Assembly (NCBI RefSeq): GCF_024713975.1
Contig: NC_091102.1
Location: forward strand, 15,587,501-15,651,500
Length of the DNA: 64,000 nucleotides
Source of the DNA: Paralichthys olivaceus
Lineage: Eukaryota; Chordata; Actinopteri; Pleuronectiformes; Paralichthyidae
Direction: 5' to 3'
Shown here: positions 1 through 12,447 of the stretch, piece by piece
Layout of the letters: each line of letters starts with the position of its first letter
Numbering within the stretch: position 1 is the first letter of the stretch
The notes under the pieces: generated by a model
The model's input: only the letters and a program-made list of their open reading frames with translations
Databases searched by the model: none
What the model was told of the DNA's origin: nothing
Position numbers and translations under genes: made by a program

Positions 1-439
1 AGCTGGGAACCCTGGGAAATTGGTGAAATGTAAAGAAAAACACAGATCTTGCGATGTTAAAGAAGGGTCTGTGCCAAAATGTAATGGGTTTCATGATATG
101 AATGTGATAAAGTCTGCAAAATAAAAAAATCTTTTTAAAACTAAAAATACTCAAACACTGAGCACTTCGATATTATTAAAATTACAGACAGTTTTTGAGA
201 AAAATGTATATGACATATAATTAGTCTGTTCCATGTCCAATTTACTGACTTGGAGGAGGCAGTATGACGTGTACTGCACCAAGCAAATAGATGGTGATCC
301 AGACACTTTGGCTTCACCTTTGGAGAGATGTCACATTTCCCATCCTCAATAGAGAAAACCTAACACCCTTGGCACAGACATTGAATGCATAGCTTTAGTT
401 AAGTTGAGTCTACACTGAGAGCACTGGGCTGAGACTTGA
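1..439. other. Intergenic, nothing recognised
   Basis: AT-rich sequence with no coding potential, RNA gene or recognisable repeat that I can support. It leads into the LINE relic that starts near 440. Confidence 0.5.
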
Positions 440-1160
440 CACCTCCTGCAGCAGCTTCCTTGACTTCATAATGAAAAGGCGTTGGATGGTGAGAACTGGT
501 AACCCCACCTCCTCCACCCTGACCTCCTCACTGATGGTGAATGACTTGGAACCGAACTGTTGTTGAAAACCTAGTGAGTGGGTGTGATGACAAAAGCCTT
601 CGACCTATGAAGACAGGTTACAGGAAGCTGCAGGAGGTGACCACGTCCCTGCTGGGAGGGTCACCAGTTTTAAGTACCTTGTATCTTAGTGCACGTTTCT
701 GACTGACCTGTTTACACAGACACCGTGGCTCAAGCTGTCTACCTCTTCTTTCTAAGGAGGCTAAAGAAATTTGGCCAGGACCCGGCCATCCTCCCCAGCT
801 ATTGCAGACACACTATCGAGAACATTCGACTGGTTGCATCTCTGGTTTGGCAGCACTGTGCTCACAACCACAGGTCTCTCCAGAGATCGGCGCGAACAGC
901 AGAGTAGACCATTGGCAGAGAGCTCTCTGCCAATGAGAACATTCACCACACACGTCGTCTGTGTGGAAGGACCGCATGATGATCTCGCCACCCAGCGCAC
1001 AAACCGTTTTTTCCATCTGGCTGACAGTATCAATATCAGAGCTCAGACCTGCAGGCTACTGCTCCTCAACATTTGAGACCTGCTCTGAGCTCACTTACCC
1101 ATCTCACACTGTGCTGCCACTTAATCACCATGTATCTTTGTGTCATGTGATTCATGTTAA
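440..1160 (+). mobile_element. Decayed L2/CR1-like LINE, 3' part of reverse transcriptase ORF
   Basis: Interrupted reading frames on the + strand resemble the C-terminal part of a fish L2-like LINE polyprotein. Visible pieces are SFKYL near 670, YLFFLRRLKKFG near 740-775 and HTIENI near 810-825, then a stretch reading like VWFGSTVL. They occur in the same order as [23 protein letters not shown] and VWFAAST in the intact LINE at 40161-42771. No frame stays open across the region, so this is an old fragment. The family assignment rests on reading by eye, and both ends are approximate. Confidence 0.6.
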
Positions 1161-2603
1161 TTAGGACATTATTGGAGGTTATGTTTTCCTTGTCCATTGG
1201 TTTGTTCATTTTTCAGCAGAATTATGCAAAACTACTGAATAGATTTCTGCAAGATTTGTTGGAAGAAGAAATAACCCATTCAATTTTGACGCACTGCCGG
1301 AGAGAAGTGCGGATCCAGGATTTTTTTTTTGATAATTTTAACATTACAAAATCGGTCTCCTTTGTATTGTCATCAGTTTCCTTGGGAATAGTTCATGGAT
1401 CTTGATGAAAAGAATCCGGCTTATTAAGGGGACTGATTTTTGAAGCCCCTTTTCCACTGGTCAAACATCTCACTAGCACTGCAATGGGAATGTATTTAAT
1501 CTGCATTGAATCCTGGGTCAAATGACTAAAGAAACAGAGGTGCTATTCGGCTCTGTGACACCTGGGTGAACATGCTAAGTTGGTAAGACAGTGAGGTGAG
1601 AGAGCGTCACAGTTGTTGGTGCACTCCTGATGTCGATTTGAAACACAAAGGTAAATATCTCTACTGGTAATGGATAAGAAGTCAATTGCCTTTTTTGGCA
1701 GGTTTGGTCGCATGAAAAAAAAACCTGTGTCTACCTTCTAATATTGGTGTGTAAGAGGTATGAGTGTGGAAAATTTGATGCAGATCCAAATGAAAATCTG
1801 AATCCAGCTGATTTAAATGTTGTTCTGTAAAAGGCTTGTGTCATTCTAGTTTATCAGGTGTTATTGGTGTCAGGTGACTGTTGCATGTAATGCTACACAT
1901 TGTTAATACTATTTCGTATCATATCATACGAACAGTTTTCAGTCAATAGTCAGTATATTAGGAACACCTGAATAAAATGTTGTCTGATATAACAGTCCTG
2001 CAATAAAATGTAATGAAGAGCTGTTGGTTTAACTATGATCACTTTGGAGGTTGCAGTTTGTTGAGTTGTTGAATTGTATTGTGTTATGACGACAGGGATT
2101 ATTTTGTCCACCCCTAGCGAATCAACAAGAGGAGGCTAAATAACAGAAACACCTCTTTGTGTAAAGCAATTAAGTTCAACAGCACCACACACAAAATCCA
2201 CCAAAATGATCACAAAGTTGAATCAATGCCCCTTTAACAAAGTCTCACAAAAAAAAAGGTAATTGATTTGAAAAATGAATGAAGAATGGATACTGATGAA
2301 ATAAAAATAAATAGTTTGAGAATTCTGAGCAGTCCACTGATGCGTGTCAGTGACATAAATAAAACAAGGCCCCACAAATCCTCCCAACTCCGACTCTGTT
2401 TGATATGAGTGCATTTCATGCCTGTTGCATCAAACATTTTGTTCTGATGTGCTGCGCTGATTTTTATTCGTAACACACTCTCATCAGTTTTTCCTCCAAG
2501 TAGTTGAGACATCGGCCAGTGAGCTTCCTGTCGCCTGCCACTGGACCGAACACACACTCTGTTGGACCAAATAAATCATTCTTTCATCGCTGCGCTGGGT
2601 GTG

Positions 2604-2652
2604 TGAGAGAGAGAGTGTGCATTTGTGTGTGTCTGTGTGTGTGTGTGTGAGA
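2604..2652. repeat. GT/GA-rich microsatellite
   Basis: Runs of GAGA followed by GTGTGT are visible; an imperfect dinucleotide repeat. Confidence 0.85.
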
Positions 2653-4814
2653 GTAGTCCAGTACTGTAGGCTCTCTGTGTGGCACTGACAGACACAAACC
2701 AGCTGCCTGCATTCCTCCCTCTCTCTCCTTCTCTCTCTACTGACTTCTTAAGGTTGATCTCCCCTCCCCCCATTCAGGCCAGCCCTCTTGCACATACTTC
2801 TATAGGGCTATATATATATAATACAAACTATGACACACAAAGACAGCATAAGAACACTAGGCAAGGGACTCAATGAAGTCGGGTATGATAAATAAGGATA
2901 ACTGAGAATAATATAAGAATTTGTATATTTTATGCGTTTCACAACTGATTTAGAGCTGCGACATTCAACATCTACCACTCATCTTCATTCACCCATCTTC
3001 AAATCTCACACAGCCATAGATGAAGCAGAAAGGATCAAAGTATGCATTCGAAATGTTCAACCACACACTTTCACTTGCATTTGAGCGGACAGAGTGCAGC
3101 TGGCAACTTTTAATTACACAGTAAACAGTTTAAGAGTAACTGTTCGAGGCTTAGTGGTTTCATAGTGACGTAGTATGGACAGGGCCCAAGTAAATCCAGA
3201 AAATGTTTTTTTGAGGCTTTTCAGTGAAGTATCTGCACCACACCTGCAGACTTTTTATATTAAACCACACTTGTTACTTCACAAGAGAAAAATATAACTT
3301 TACATTATTTAATTTGAACACCAGGACACTGGGGGGATGATTTCCATGTTATGTTAAGCATACAAGAAAAAAAATACATGATATAGGATTTGGAAAATGA
3401 TCAGATGTCATGTAAACTACATTTTATCAATGAATTTATATGTCCTTGTTTTCAGACATGAACTCTGGAACATCTGGGCAGAGTATGCAGGAGGCAGGAC
3501 ATGATGTACAAATTCTGCTGTGGAAAGTGTATTTGTTGACAGCACATCAACACCAGTGTCAGTTCTTATCATTAAAAGCTCTCTAAAAGCTCTTGTCTTC
3601 CCAAGTTGTCATCTTCTTTGGTGTCTTGTATGTATATGGCACCTCTTTTTTTATTCTAAGATATTTGTATTATTCAATTTTGAAATGTCATCAACTCATC
3701 CACTCACTCACAACGAATCATATCCTGCTATTCTTGCACTCTGGAGATTGTCTGGAGCAACTGACTCTGACGTTTGCATTCTCTCATACAGCCCCTCTGG
3801 ATTGTTTTAGGAGAATATCCAGAGTTCAGTGTGGATCTAAAAGCTAGGGTTGGTTATCCTGGAAAGATAGCAAGAGAAGGCTGCACTTTGAATACATGCA
3901 ATCAATATATCCCACCATAAACATGCAACGACTGACAACTGCTAGAAGACGACTTTTTTGTGACCTGTTCGCTAACTTCTGACCATTGTCTGTGTCTCAG
4001 CTGTGTTTGTCTCTCCAACTGAAGACTCCTGTCATGCACAGTCAGAGCACAGGCAGGGTGTGTGTAGGCAGGACAGTTGATAAAATTATGAAATGATGAC
4101 TTGATTTATTGATGGCTAGTTGGCAAGTTTTACTGTTTATCATGTATACACACTACATTAAAAACACATAATCACTGCATGCATGCAAAATCACACATGA
4201 AAAACATGGGTCAAAGCATTAATAAACACCAGCACAGCGTGTTAAACTAATGCTCGCTCCCCAGAAACACTTAACGTGCTGGTTAGACCAACTTGGTCAG
4301 CCAACATGTCCTTTAAGCCCTCCTCAAATTTGACAACCTCCTCAGACCAAACTAAAAGGCCCCGTGTTTTTCCACCTCAGCTCCACATCTAAATAGTTGT
4401 TCAGTATTGGGTTTCACATGGTAGCTTGCATACTTTGCGCGGCGGTCACACTCCTTGCTACCCTCGAACTGAGCAAGTACAGTCCCAACCATCAAAATCT
4501 TTTTTTGTTGTTTTTATTTCACTTCGGCCTACTGTAAATCTATTTGTTGTTTGTGTAACTTTTTTTCCTCTTCTTCCTTTCCTCTCCAGCAGATGTCCAG
4601 CTGCAGCAGACCGCAGTCCAAACAGTGACTGACTGTCTGGAAAACCTGCTGGACTGCCCCGCGTGTGCTTGACCACTGCAGACAGTATCCACAAACATAC
4701 TCTCACACACACAAACAAACAGCTTCAGTTAGCAACGATGGAGCACGTCCATTTGACCCGGTGTGCCTACCAACTGCTGCGTTTTACACCACAGACAGGA
4801 ACGAGCAGGGAGGG

Positions 4815-4862
4815 TGTGTGTGTGTCTGTGTGTCTACGTGTGTGTGTGAGTGTGTGTGAGAG
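4815..4862. repeat. GT-rich microsatellite
   Basis: Interrupted (GT)n of about 48 bp, with the interruptions making TGTCT and TACG. Confidence 0.85.
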
Positions 4863-5203
4863 GCACATGGGGAGGAAGACAGATTGCTTCACCCACTTGT
4901 AAATTTGTTCAAAGTGTATGCTTTTACATGCTGGTTAGTGTATAACAGCATTCACACCACAGGCAGCAGTAGTCAGCATGGCTTCGGAGGTTTTACTCCA
5001 ACACATGGCACATACTGTATGACAAACTCAAACTAAAATGGGGCTCATAGAGTTCATCTTCCATGGCCCACCACATTTAATTTATCGAGATTCTGATTTC
5101 TACTTGTTAAAAAAATGCCATACCTCCCAATGCAAAGATACACAATTGTTGTGATCTTGCTTACAAACCAAATAACCAACAAACAGATATGGATGAAATT
5201 ATT

Positions 5204-5760
5204 AGAGATATTCTGATACAGATACCAGCATCAGAAATGTCTCAGATGCTGCTGAAAATGCCAAGTCGGGCACAGGCGAGTACATGAATCTATGCACAAA
5301 ACAGATACAACAAATTTAAAGTAGCCTTTATAAGTTTCACCCAAATAAAACTATAACTGGCTTTTCCCTGATTTTACTTCCTCTCCACTCCAAAACAGCA
5401 TTCACGCTGTACTGCCACTGGCAAAGAACTGATTTCTGGTAGTGAAGCGTTAGTAAGAACTAGCTCACTAAAGCAGTTTTTTTTTGCAAAGTCAGCAATT
5501 TGGGAATATTTCACGCTGGAAAGTCCCACAAGTACAACGGCAACGTGCACCGTGTGCAAGACTTTAGTTTTCGAGAGGCGGCATTAGTGCTGCCAAATAC
5601 AAGACTAGCAATCTCATAAAGCATTCGAAGAGCCATCACATGAAAGTTAGTTAGTAGCATACATCAAATAGGTCATTCAAGTTTGTTATTATTTTAAATG
5701 CATTGGATCAGAACTCTGTATCGTACGAAGTCTAGATATTGCAATCACTATCGTGAAGGG
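5204..5760 (+). mobile_element. Degraded hAT-type DNA transposon relic
   Basis: The left part (TAGAGATATTCTGATAC, then a GATACCAGCATCAG block and GGCGAGTACATGAATC) resembles the terminal region of common fish hAT elements with GATACCGATACC-like repeats. It is followed by a decayed BED zinc-finger coding stretch (see 5485-5650). The right end is uncertain; AGAACTCTGTATCG near 5709 may belong to it. Only the 5' part of a transposase gene is visible, so the copy is strongly deleted. No target duplication was found. Confidence 0.5.
5485..5650 (+). pseudogene. BED zinc-finger fragment of a hAT transposase
   Basis: The + strand reads SAIWEYFTLESP, then TATCTVCKTLVF, and after a +1 shift near 5571 GGISAAKYKTSNLIKH. 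This is the layout of a BED finger: an aromatic WEYF start, a C-x2-C pair (TCTVCK), a TSNL helix and a terminal histidine pair (KH...SHH). BED fingers bind DNA at the N-terminus of hAT transposases and of domesticated ZBED proteins. The frameshift and lack of downstream coding sequence mark it as dead. It is a fragment, not a domesticated gene. Confidence 0.6.
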
Positions 5761-8700
5761 TAAATGGTGTTGGAACATCTCTTCAACTTCTCCAAACTCT
5801 CCAAACTCTCCAGCCAAAGTTAGGCTCAAAAGTGAAAACTGTTTTATTAAAAAACGTTCTATGCACAGACCTCAGAGTAGAGTCTCGAACCCGTTTTTAT
5901 GAGAACAGTGCACTGTATATATTGATGCTTTTGAGGAGGACAGCAATATGAGAAATTAATGGAACAAATTTTCCAAAATCTATACAAATCAAACTATGGT
6001 AAATATATGCAAAACTCATCGTCATATGTGAACTAATGTTTGAGGCAGTGAACTTTATGTGAGACCAAAAGTTGGACATTTGTTTAACAAATTCCTTTTA
6101 ATGTCCACTTTGCTCAAAATCCCTAATTAGGACAACAAAAAATATGTATAAACAGTCGATAAACAATTAGACTGATTAATTGCCCCACTGGTGCAAACAT
6201 GTTTAGTAAATGTGAAAGGGAAATATGGGCTTCCATCCGGTCATTCATTCTAGTGTTTAACATTATTATGTCTGTGAGCGGTTACACTGATTAGATGGCG
6301 TTTGAAAAATACTCTCCTGGGAAATCACAGTATACTAACAACATCTATAAATATCAATCAATAACCTTAATAGCTGGAGTCTTTAATTATTAGGCTACAC
6401 AGCTGTCCTTCAGAGGCTAAAACAAACTAGTGAAACCAAATGTGATTATCCCTCAGACTAATTATTGAGTGTACTGAAGCTTGCAGTACTAGCCTTACTA
6501 TTTGTTTCTATATTTTAATGTCTATATTCGATTCATAATGCCTTTTTTAAGGCCAAAGATATGACGTCCACAGCTGCAGTGTGTCTCTGAACAACTGAAG
6601 ACCCTGATGAGGTCAAGCTTTTTCTGAATAGACAACAATGTGACCACGACCAGATCACACCGACGATGCGGTGGGACGAACCTCCTCCTCTTTTGCAAAT
6701 CAATACAATCTGCTTTTCAGTGCTGGGTGTGATGAAAGTGAGGTCAGTGTGCATTGATTCTATTAGAGACCCACTTGGGTAGATAGATGGAAAAAGCAAG
6801 GATAACAAATTAGGTTATCCTGCTGCAACTTGCCAGTAAAGATTTTAAACTGATTTTATCATCACATCACAAAAAAATGCCTTTATCTGTCCACATTCTT
6901 TTTAAATTGGCCACTTAAAATTGTTATATGCATGTTTTACTAACAACAGTTCCAGGTATTTCAATTATTTTCATTTTTAAAAAATTAGATTTTAGTTTTG
7001 GTGTTACGGGATAACTTGTAAAAAACCTCCTTGACCTCAGCTGGATGTAAGACGGCTAACAGATGGAGTCTATCAACAGTGGGGACACCTAGGGCAGCCG
7101 TAGATCATCTTCTCATTTCCCTTGTTAGCAGTTTGCAATCCATCCAACTCTGTTGTTGCAGAGGCTGGAACCAGTCCCAGAGATGGGCTACACCCTGATC
7201 ATAAATTTGTCATACTTACAGTCACACATTCATACTAAACGGGTCTTAGCATTTTCAGCTAAGATAGCAAAATGCCAAGCGACATATTTCTTATACAATA
7301 GACAATGAAAAGTGTGTAACATAACACATAGAAGACATTCAAGAATAAATGTAGGATAGACATTGAAACAAAGTTTATTTATTGTAAATAAGAAGCTTAA
7401 AATAGATATGAAAAAGGGTATTGAGTATGTACGCATTAGGTGGGCAATAAATATTTTAATAAGCCTCATAATTAGTTGATCTATTCATTTTAACAATATT
7501 TATTGTTTTTTTTTATTACTTTTACTGTTAAAAGATTTGCGTGGCACTTCTGTTGCTCCCTTTACCTGTAAAATACACACTGATGCTTTTACTCAAAATG
7601 AGTTTCTAATAGATAAATATAGTTATTTGAATTTAAGAGTCAACCAAAGCCAGTGGAGATCAAAGGACTTTTTAACCTGGTTTTGAAGTTGGAGCCAGGT
7701 TTACATATTTTAGAGGTTTGTTCCTGTTATGTGGAACACATGATTAAATGCTGCGTCTTCATGTTTAGTTTAGTCTAGGAATGTAAAGTAGCTTGACGAC
7801 AAGAGTGACTTCAAATGATAACAGAGAGCCAGAGATGTACATTTCTCCCTATGTCTTAGATGAGCTGTAACATTTAAAACTGCATGACAAATATATAATA
7901 GAACAAAGAATTGAGAGTGTTGATGGTGTTTTGTTTCAGTTTTTATCGTGCGTGATATGTCCCAATGCAAGCATGTAAAGGTTAAGATCCAGGAAATGAG
8001 TGTGTCATGTTGATATGCTCGGTTACGAAATGAGACAAAGTAGTCCCTGTCCTGGAGGATGGTCTGAGAAGGTCCAGCCCACTTTTCTATTTTTTTAGTA
8101 GTACTATGGTCAGCTGTGTCTCAGGCGGCACAAATAGATCCTAGATGACAAGGAATGGCATTTGACCTGAGAGTTTCTGGATGACTATCTTTCTGTGCTT
8201 GTTCAGAAATCTATACCAGCCCACTGGCCTATTTGAGTCTAACTGCCTACTTTTTTATAGGCCAGATTACAGCGGGGAACCCGACCAACTTTTCCTTTAG
8301 TTTCAGCTTCTCTTCCTGCTCTGCCTCCTTCTCTCCCCCCCTGCCCTCTTTGACCTTCTCTCTTCTTCCTGTCCCTTCCCCCACACTAACCTACCCCCAC
8401 CCTCTTTATTCCACTCGGGGTAGAAACACACCAAATGCAGCGAGACCACCAGGAACCGCCCACACCCCCCACACTCTGAGGCCCTGTGCAAATTTCTGCA
8501 GTGTTGGCTGCTGCTGCTCTTTATTCCCACGATTATACAGATCGGAGCAGGAGCTGCATCTGATTGTTTGCAATAAGTCACTTAAAGGAGAAAAATGAAA
8601 CATGTACTTACTGTGATTGAGTGGTTGAGATGCTGGAATCCATTTGGGTTCTACGGCATTTTTGTCATGGTTTGCTCACGGTGCTGCAGTATATTTACCT

Positions 8701-10100
8701 GCAAACACTGAGTGACTGTGTGTTCAGATATTCTGTGAGGAGATGGAGAGAACTCAGCTTCCAAGCTGCACATTTAAATAGTGTAGATGGGAAAAAGCTG
8801 GAAACTAAACAGACTAAAACACAACTTTTTGTCGACACCACATAGTGCTGTGTCACATATGTAGCAAGTGACAGATGCTAGAATAGCAAAGAAAAGAAAA
8901 AAGCAATGGAAAATTCGCTTTATTCTACTGTTCCATTAAAAAAAAATTGGGGCTGGCATTAGAAATGGAACACTTTGACTTGGAACAATTAGGTTATCAT
9001 GCTACAGTGTTTGTAGCACGATAACCTGACTGAGCTGACATTGCATTGTGCCATACTACTATATATAGTAAGGATATTACAGAATTTTACATATTACATA
9101 CATTTGAAGTAAAAATTCTAAAATCTATAATGAAATACTGATTTATGTGAAAAATAATCAAAACTAAACTAATTAAAATAAAAGTTGATCATTTGATCAG
9201 GCATTGTGATGCTCCCTGTTGTGAGTGTTATTGAAGTCAGTGTTGCCAGAGTTATGGTCAAACGATCTTGTTCTGAGACATACATGAAGTGTTTTCAATG
9301 ATGTGAGAGAGGTTTGTGGGTGAGATTCATTGTTTGGCCAAGATACATGTTGGTAATGCAGACTCTCAATGAAAAGTTTTGAAAAATTGGCTTAAGCAAT
9401 TACTGATGCCTGTTAGCAATTGAAAATTGAATTGCAGAGGATCTATGAAATGTAGACATTAATTATTCAGAGGCCTAGAACAAGGGAACTGTTTTATGGG
9501 GGTGGGACTCTAAGCATTAATTGAATTTGAACATTATTTCTTGAAGTTCACTAGTTGCAGTGTTTCCTATGAATATCTACTGCATAGGGGGATAAGTTGA
9601 CTTTAGTTTTTCACATTTGACACAAGCAGATTTGTCCATGTGTACCCTCAGTTGTGTTTTTTAAAAAGTAACTGCGTTTACATTAGTGCAGCAAAAGTAA
9701 AGAAAGAAAACTAAGAAATAATCTGACAAGTAACAAATGCGTTGTTTATTTTATTTCCCTAAATGTTAGAAAATAAAGTTAATGCACTTCTTTATGTAAT
9801 CTATAACATTTAAATCGCTTACATAGGGCAAACTATATGCAAACTGTGCAACTGTACTTTCAGTCCAAGATGTAACTTTACGACAATGTGTTGAGGTGGT
9901 GTTTGCTTCCTACTGTTCAGGGTTTATACACTTAAAATTTTCATGAATGAAAGAAAGAAACGTAAATAGACTTGCTTGTGTCACATGTGATATTTAAATG
10001 CTCTACACAAGTGAGGCTGCAGGGAAATTGAGTTGAAACACCAAAACAGAAAAGTGATTATGTTTGTCAAACTTGTGCTCTAATGTAATTACAGTAACAT
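5761..10100. other. Gene-poor region upstream of frizzled
   Basis: No coding region or known repeat is supported apart from the hairpin at 8991-9027. A pyrimidine-rich stretch lies at 8300-8420. Such deserts beside developmental genes often hold enhancers, but without a cross-species alignment no conserved element can be named. Confidence 0.45.
8991..9027. repeat. 15-bp inverted repeat (hairpin) with 7-nt loop
   Basis: AGGTTATCATGCTAC (8991-9005) is followed by AGTGTTT and then GTAGCACGATAACCT (9013-9027). The arms pair over 15 positions with one mismatch (A:C, or a G:U on one strand's RNA). The flanks do not extend the stem. It may be a tiny foldback element, a protein-binding palindrome or a structured RNA; function is unknown. 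Confidence 0.7.
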
Positions 10101-10119
10101 ATTTTCCTGCGATGAGCGG

Positions 10120-10340
10120 TGAGGGCCAATCAGGAACGAGTCCTGCAGGAAAACAAACGCCGGGATTGGCCGAGGCGCGTCGCCGGTTTCAAGGCGCCCC
10201 TGTGTGCTGTCGGGGGTCTGGCCAATGGCGGCGGGGGGCGCCTGGAAACCGGTGGAATCCGAGCGGAGTGCGGAGGGAGCGAGTCTCCGGACTTCAACCG
10301 CTCAGCATGTGAACCGACGCGCCGCATGAAGTCAAGCCGA
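10120..10340 (+). promoter_or_regulatory. CpG-rich, CCAAT-box promoter of the frizzled gene
   Basis: Base composition changes sharply from AT-rich to GC/CpG-rich at about 10115. Three NF-Y-type CCAAT boxes lie within 100 bp: CCAATCAG at 10126, an inverted one (ATTGG) at 10165-10169, and GGCCAATGG at 10221-10228. No TATA box is seen, so a dispersed CpG-island promoter is likely, with transcription starting around 10230-10330. This would give a GC-rich 5' UTR of about 400-500 nt. Confidence 0.65.
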
Positions 10341-10740
10341 GAAAACCGTGGAAATATGCGTCTGTTCGCGTTTTAAACCGTCGTTACTTTGGGTCAGAGT
10401 CGAAACCGCAAAGCACCGGACGCGTTGGAGTTACTCGGGTTCGCGGCGCATCGAGAAAGCGGGAGTTAGAGAGTGGTTTTCCCGGGACTGGCTGAGAGAG
10501 TGGACTGCTTGGAGTCACTTACAAAGACCATCAAGAAGTCATGACACGACGAACGTTTCATTTGGATTTATCTGCGTGAAATACAAGAAAAAGTCGAGGC
10601 AGGATATCGCAAGTCGGTTCTTTTGGACTACGGCCGCAGTGTTGGGACGTTTGCAGCTGGTTTTCGACGCTTTTCCGCCGTTTTTAAGTCGCCCTACTTG
10701 GATCAAAGTTTTTTCTCTCCCTCCCCCCTCCTCCTCAACT

Positions 10741-12447
10741 ATGGCGGCGGCCAGGTCCACCACTGGCTCCGTTTCGCTGCGGATCATGTGGCTGCTGTGC
10801 GGGCTGTGCTTCTCACCCACTGAGGCTCAACACTACAACAGCGAGAGTGGCATATCCATCCCGGAGCACGGGTTCTGTCAGCCCATCTCCATCCCGCTGT
10901 GCACCGACATCGCCTACAACCAGACCATCATGCCGAACCTCCTGGGCCACACGAACCAGGAGGACGCCGGGCTGGAGGTGCACCAGTTCTACCCGCTGGT
11001 GAAGGTCCAGTGCTCCGCGGATCTCAAGTTCTTCCTCTGCTCCATGTACGCGCCCGTATGCACCGTGTTGGAGCAGGCCATCCCCCCATGTCGGTCCCTG
11101 TGCGAGCGTGCACGGCAGGGGTGTGAAGCCCTGATGAACAAATTCGGCTTCCAGTGGCCGGAGCGGCTCCGCTGCGAGGCTTTCCCCGTCCACGGAGCCG
11201 GAGAGATCTGCGTGGGGCAGAACACATCCGAACCCAGCAGCCCGTCCTCGTCGTCCTCTCCCTATGCGCTCGATCCAGTGACCCTCCCCCCAAATATGGG
11301 CCGACCGAACCCACGCACGCCCCAGCACAACCAGTACCACCAGTTCTCCTGCCCCCTGCAGCTGGAGGTACCGACCTATCTGGGTTACCGCTTCATGGGG
11401 GTCAAAGACTGCGGGGCCCCTTGTGAGCCCAATAAACCCACCGGGATCATGTACTTCCGAGAGGACGAGGTGAAGTTCGGCCGACTGTGGGTCGGTATCT
11501 GGTCCATCCTGTGCTGCGTGAGCACCCTCTTCACGGTGCTCACTTATTTAGTGGACATGCGGCGGTTCCGATACCCCGAGCGGCCCATCATCTTCCTGTC
11601 CGGCTGCTACTTCATGGTGGCGGTGGCCTACGCTGCTGGGTTCTTCCTGGAGGATAAAGTAGTCTGTGTGGATAAATTCAAGGATGAAGGCTACAGGACC
11701 GTGGCCCAGGGGACCAAGAAGGAGGGCTGCACCATCCTCTTCATGGTGCTGTACTTTTTTGGAATGGCCAGCTCCATCTGGTGGGTGATTTTGTCCTTGA
11801 CGTGGTTCCTTTCCGCTGGGATGAAGTGGGGCCATGAGGCAATAGAAGCCAACTCTCAGTATTTCCACCTGGCCGCTTGGGCGGTTCCGGCCATCAAGAC
11901 CATCACCATCCTCGCCATGGGTCAGGTGGACGGCGATGTCCTGACCGGGGTGTGCTTCGTCGGGATCTTCAACGTGGACGCCCTCCGCGGCTTCGTCCTG
12001 GCCCCGCTGTTCGTCTACCTGTTCATCGGCACGTCCTTCCTCCTGGCTGGCTTCGTGTCCCTGTTCCGCATCCGCACGATCATGAAGCACGACGGCACCA
12101 AGACGGAGAAGCTGGAGAAGCTGATGGTGCGGATCGGGGTGTTCAGCGTGCTCTACACGGTACCGGCCACCATCGTGATCGCCTGTTACTTCTACGAGCA
12201 GGCCTTCAGGGAGCACTGGGAGCGGACCTGGCACATGCAGACCTGCAAGCGCTTCGCCGTGCCCTGCCCGGTCCACAACTTCGCCCCCATGACCCCGGAC
12301 TTCACCGTGTTCATGATCAAATACCTGATGACCATGATAGTCGGGATCACCTCGGGGTTCTGGGTCTGGTCTGGAAAGACACTCCAGTCCTGGCGGAGGT
12401 TCTACAAGCGCCTGAGCAACGGGAGCCACGGGGAGACAACGGTGTAG
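10741..12447 (+). CDS. fzd7: Frizzled class Wnt receptor, Fzd7-like
   Basis: Single-exon gene of 568 aa. Frizzleds are seven-pass plasma-membrane receptors that bind Wnt through an extracellular cysteine-rich domain and recruit Dishevelled. Seen here: a signal peptide (residues 1-29), a CRD with the ten expected cysteines (46, 54, 91, 100, 107, 117, 121, 128, 145, 157), N-glycosylation sites N60 and N161, a serine/proline linker (165-200), seven hydrophobic segments (about 248-545), the Dishevelled-binding KTLQSW motif (546-551) and a C-terminal PDZ ligand ETTV. The start is the first in-frame ATG, with A at -3 and G at +4, directly before the signal peptide. Length fits FZD7 (human 574 aa). 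DCGAPCEP and the TM1 text [11 protein letters not shown] favour FZD7 over the close paralogue FZD2. Which teleost duplicate (a or b) cannot be told. Confidence 0.95.
   Translation: MAAARSTTGSVSLRIMWLLCGLCFSPTEAQHYNSESGISIPEHGFCQPISIPLCTDIAYNQTIMPNLLGHTNQEDAGLEVHQFYPLVKVQCSADLKFFLCSMYAPVCTVLEQAIPPCRSLCERARQGCEALMNKFGFQWPERLRCEAFPVHGAGEICVGQNTSEPSSPSSSSSPYALDPVTLPPNMGRPNPRTPQHNQYHQFSCPLQLEVPTYLGYRFMGVKDCGAPCEPNKPTGIMYFREDEVKFGRLWVGIWSILCCVSTLFTVLTYLVDMRRFRYPERPIIFLSGCYFMVAVAYAAGFFLEDKVVCVDKFKDEGYRTVAQGTKKEGCTILFMVLYFFGMASSIWWVILSLTWFLSAGMKWGHEAIEANSQYFHLAAWAVPAIKTITILAMGQVDGDVLTGVCFVGIFNVDALRGFVLAPLFVYLFIGTSFLLAGFVSLFRIRTIMKHDGTKTEKLEKLMVRIGVFSVLYTVPATIVIACYFYEQAFREHWERTWHMQTCKRFAVPCPVHNFAPMTPDFTVFMIKYLMTMIVGITSGFWVWSGKTLQSWRRFYKRLSNGSHGETTV

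Larger units (their letters stand above)
1161..5203. other. Intergenic region with GT-rich microsatellites
   Basis: No gene is supported. The region is AT-rich with short open frames only. GT-rich simple repeats occur near 2604-2652 and 4815-4862. A stretch near 1944-2140 (TATTAGGAACACCTG, later ATTTTGTCCACCCC) resembles a dispersed fish repeat, but I could not define its ends. Confidence 0.5.

Noticed and set aside
1944-2140. Possible dispersed repeat beginning TATTAGGAACACCTG
   Set aside because: It looks familiar from fish genomes, but ends, inverted repeats and target duplication could not be defined.
8233-8598. 121-codon open frame with serine/proline-rich translation
   Set aside because: It covers a pyrimidine-rich low-complexity tract; no start context, homology or splice evidence.
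10348-10740. N-terminal extension of the frizzled protein by 131 residues
   Set aside because: The extension is open but has no ATG (it begins at GTG), and the signal peptide starts at 10741.
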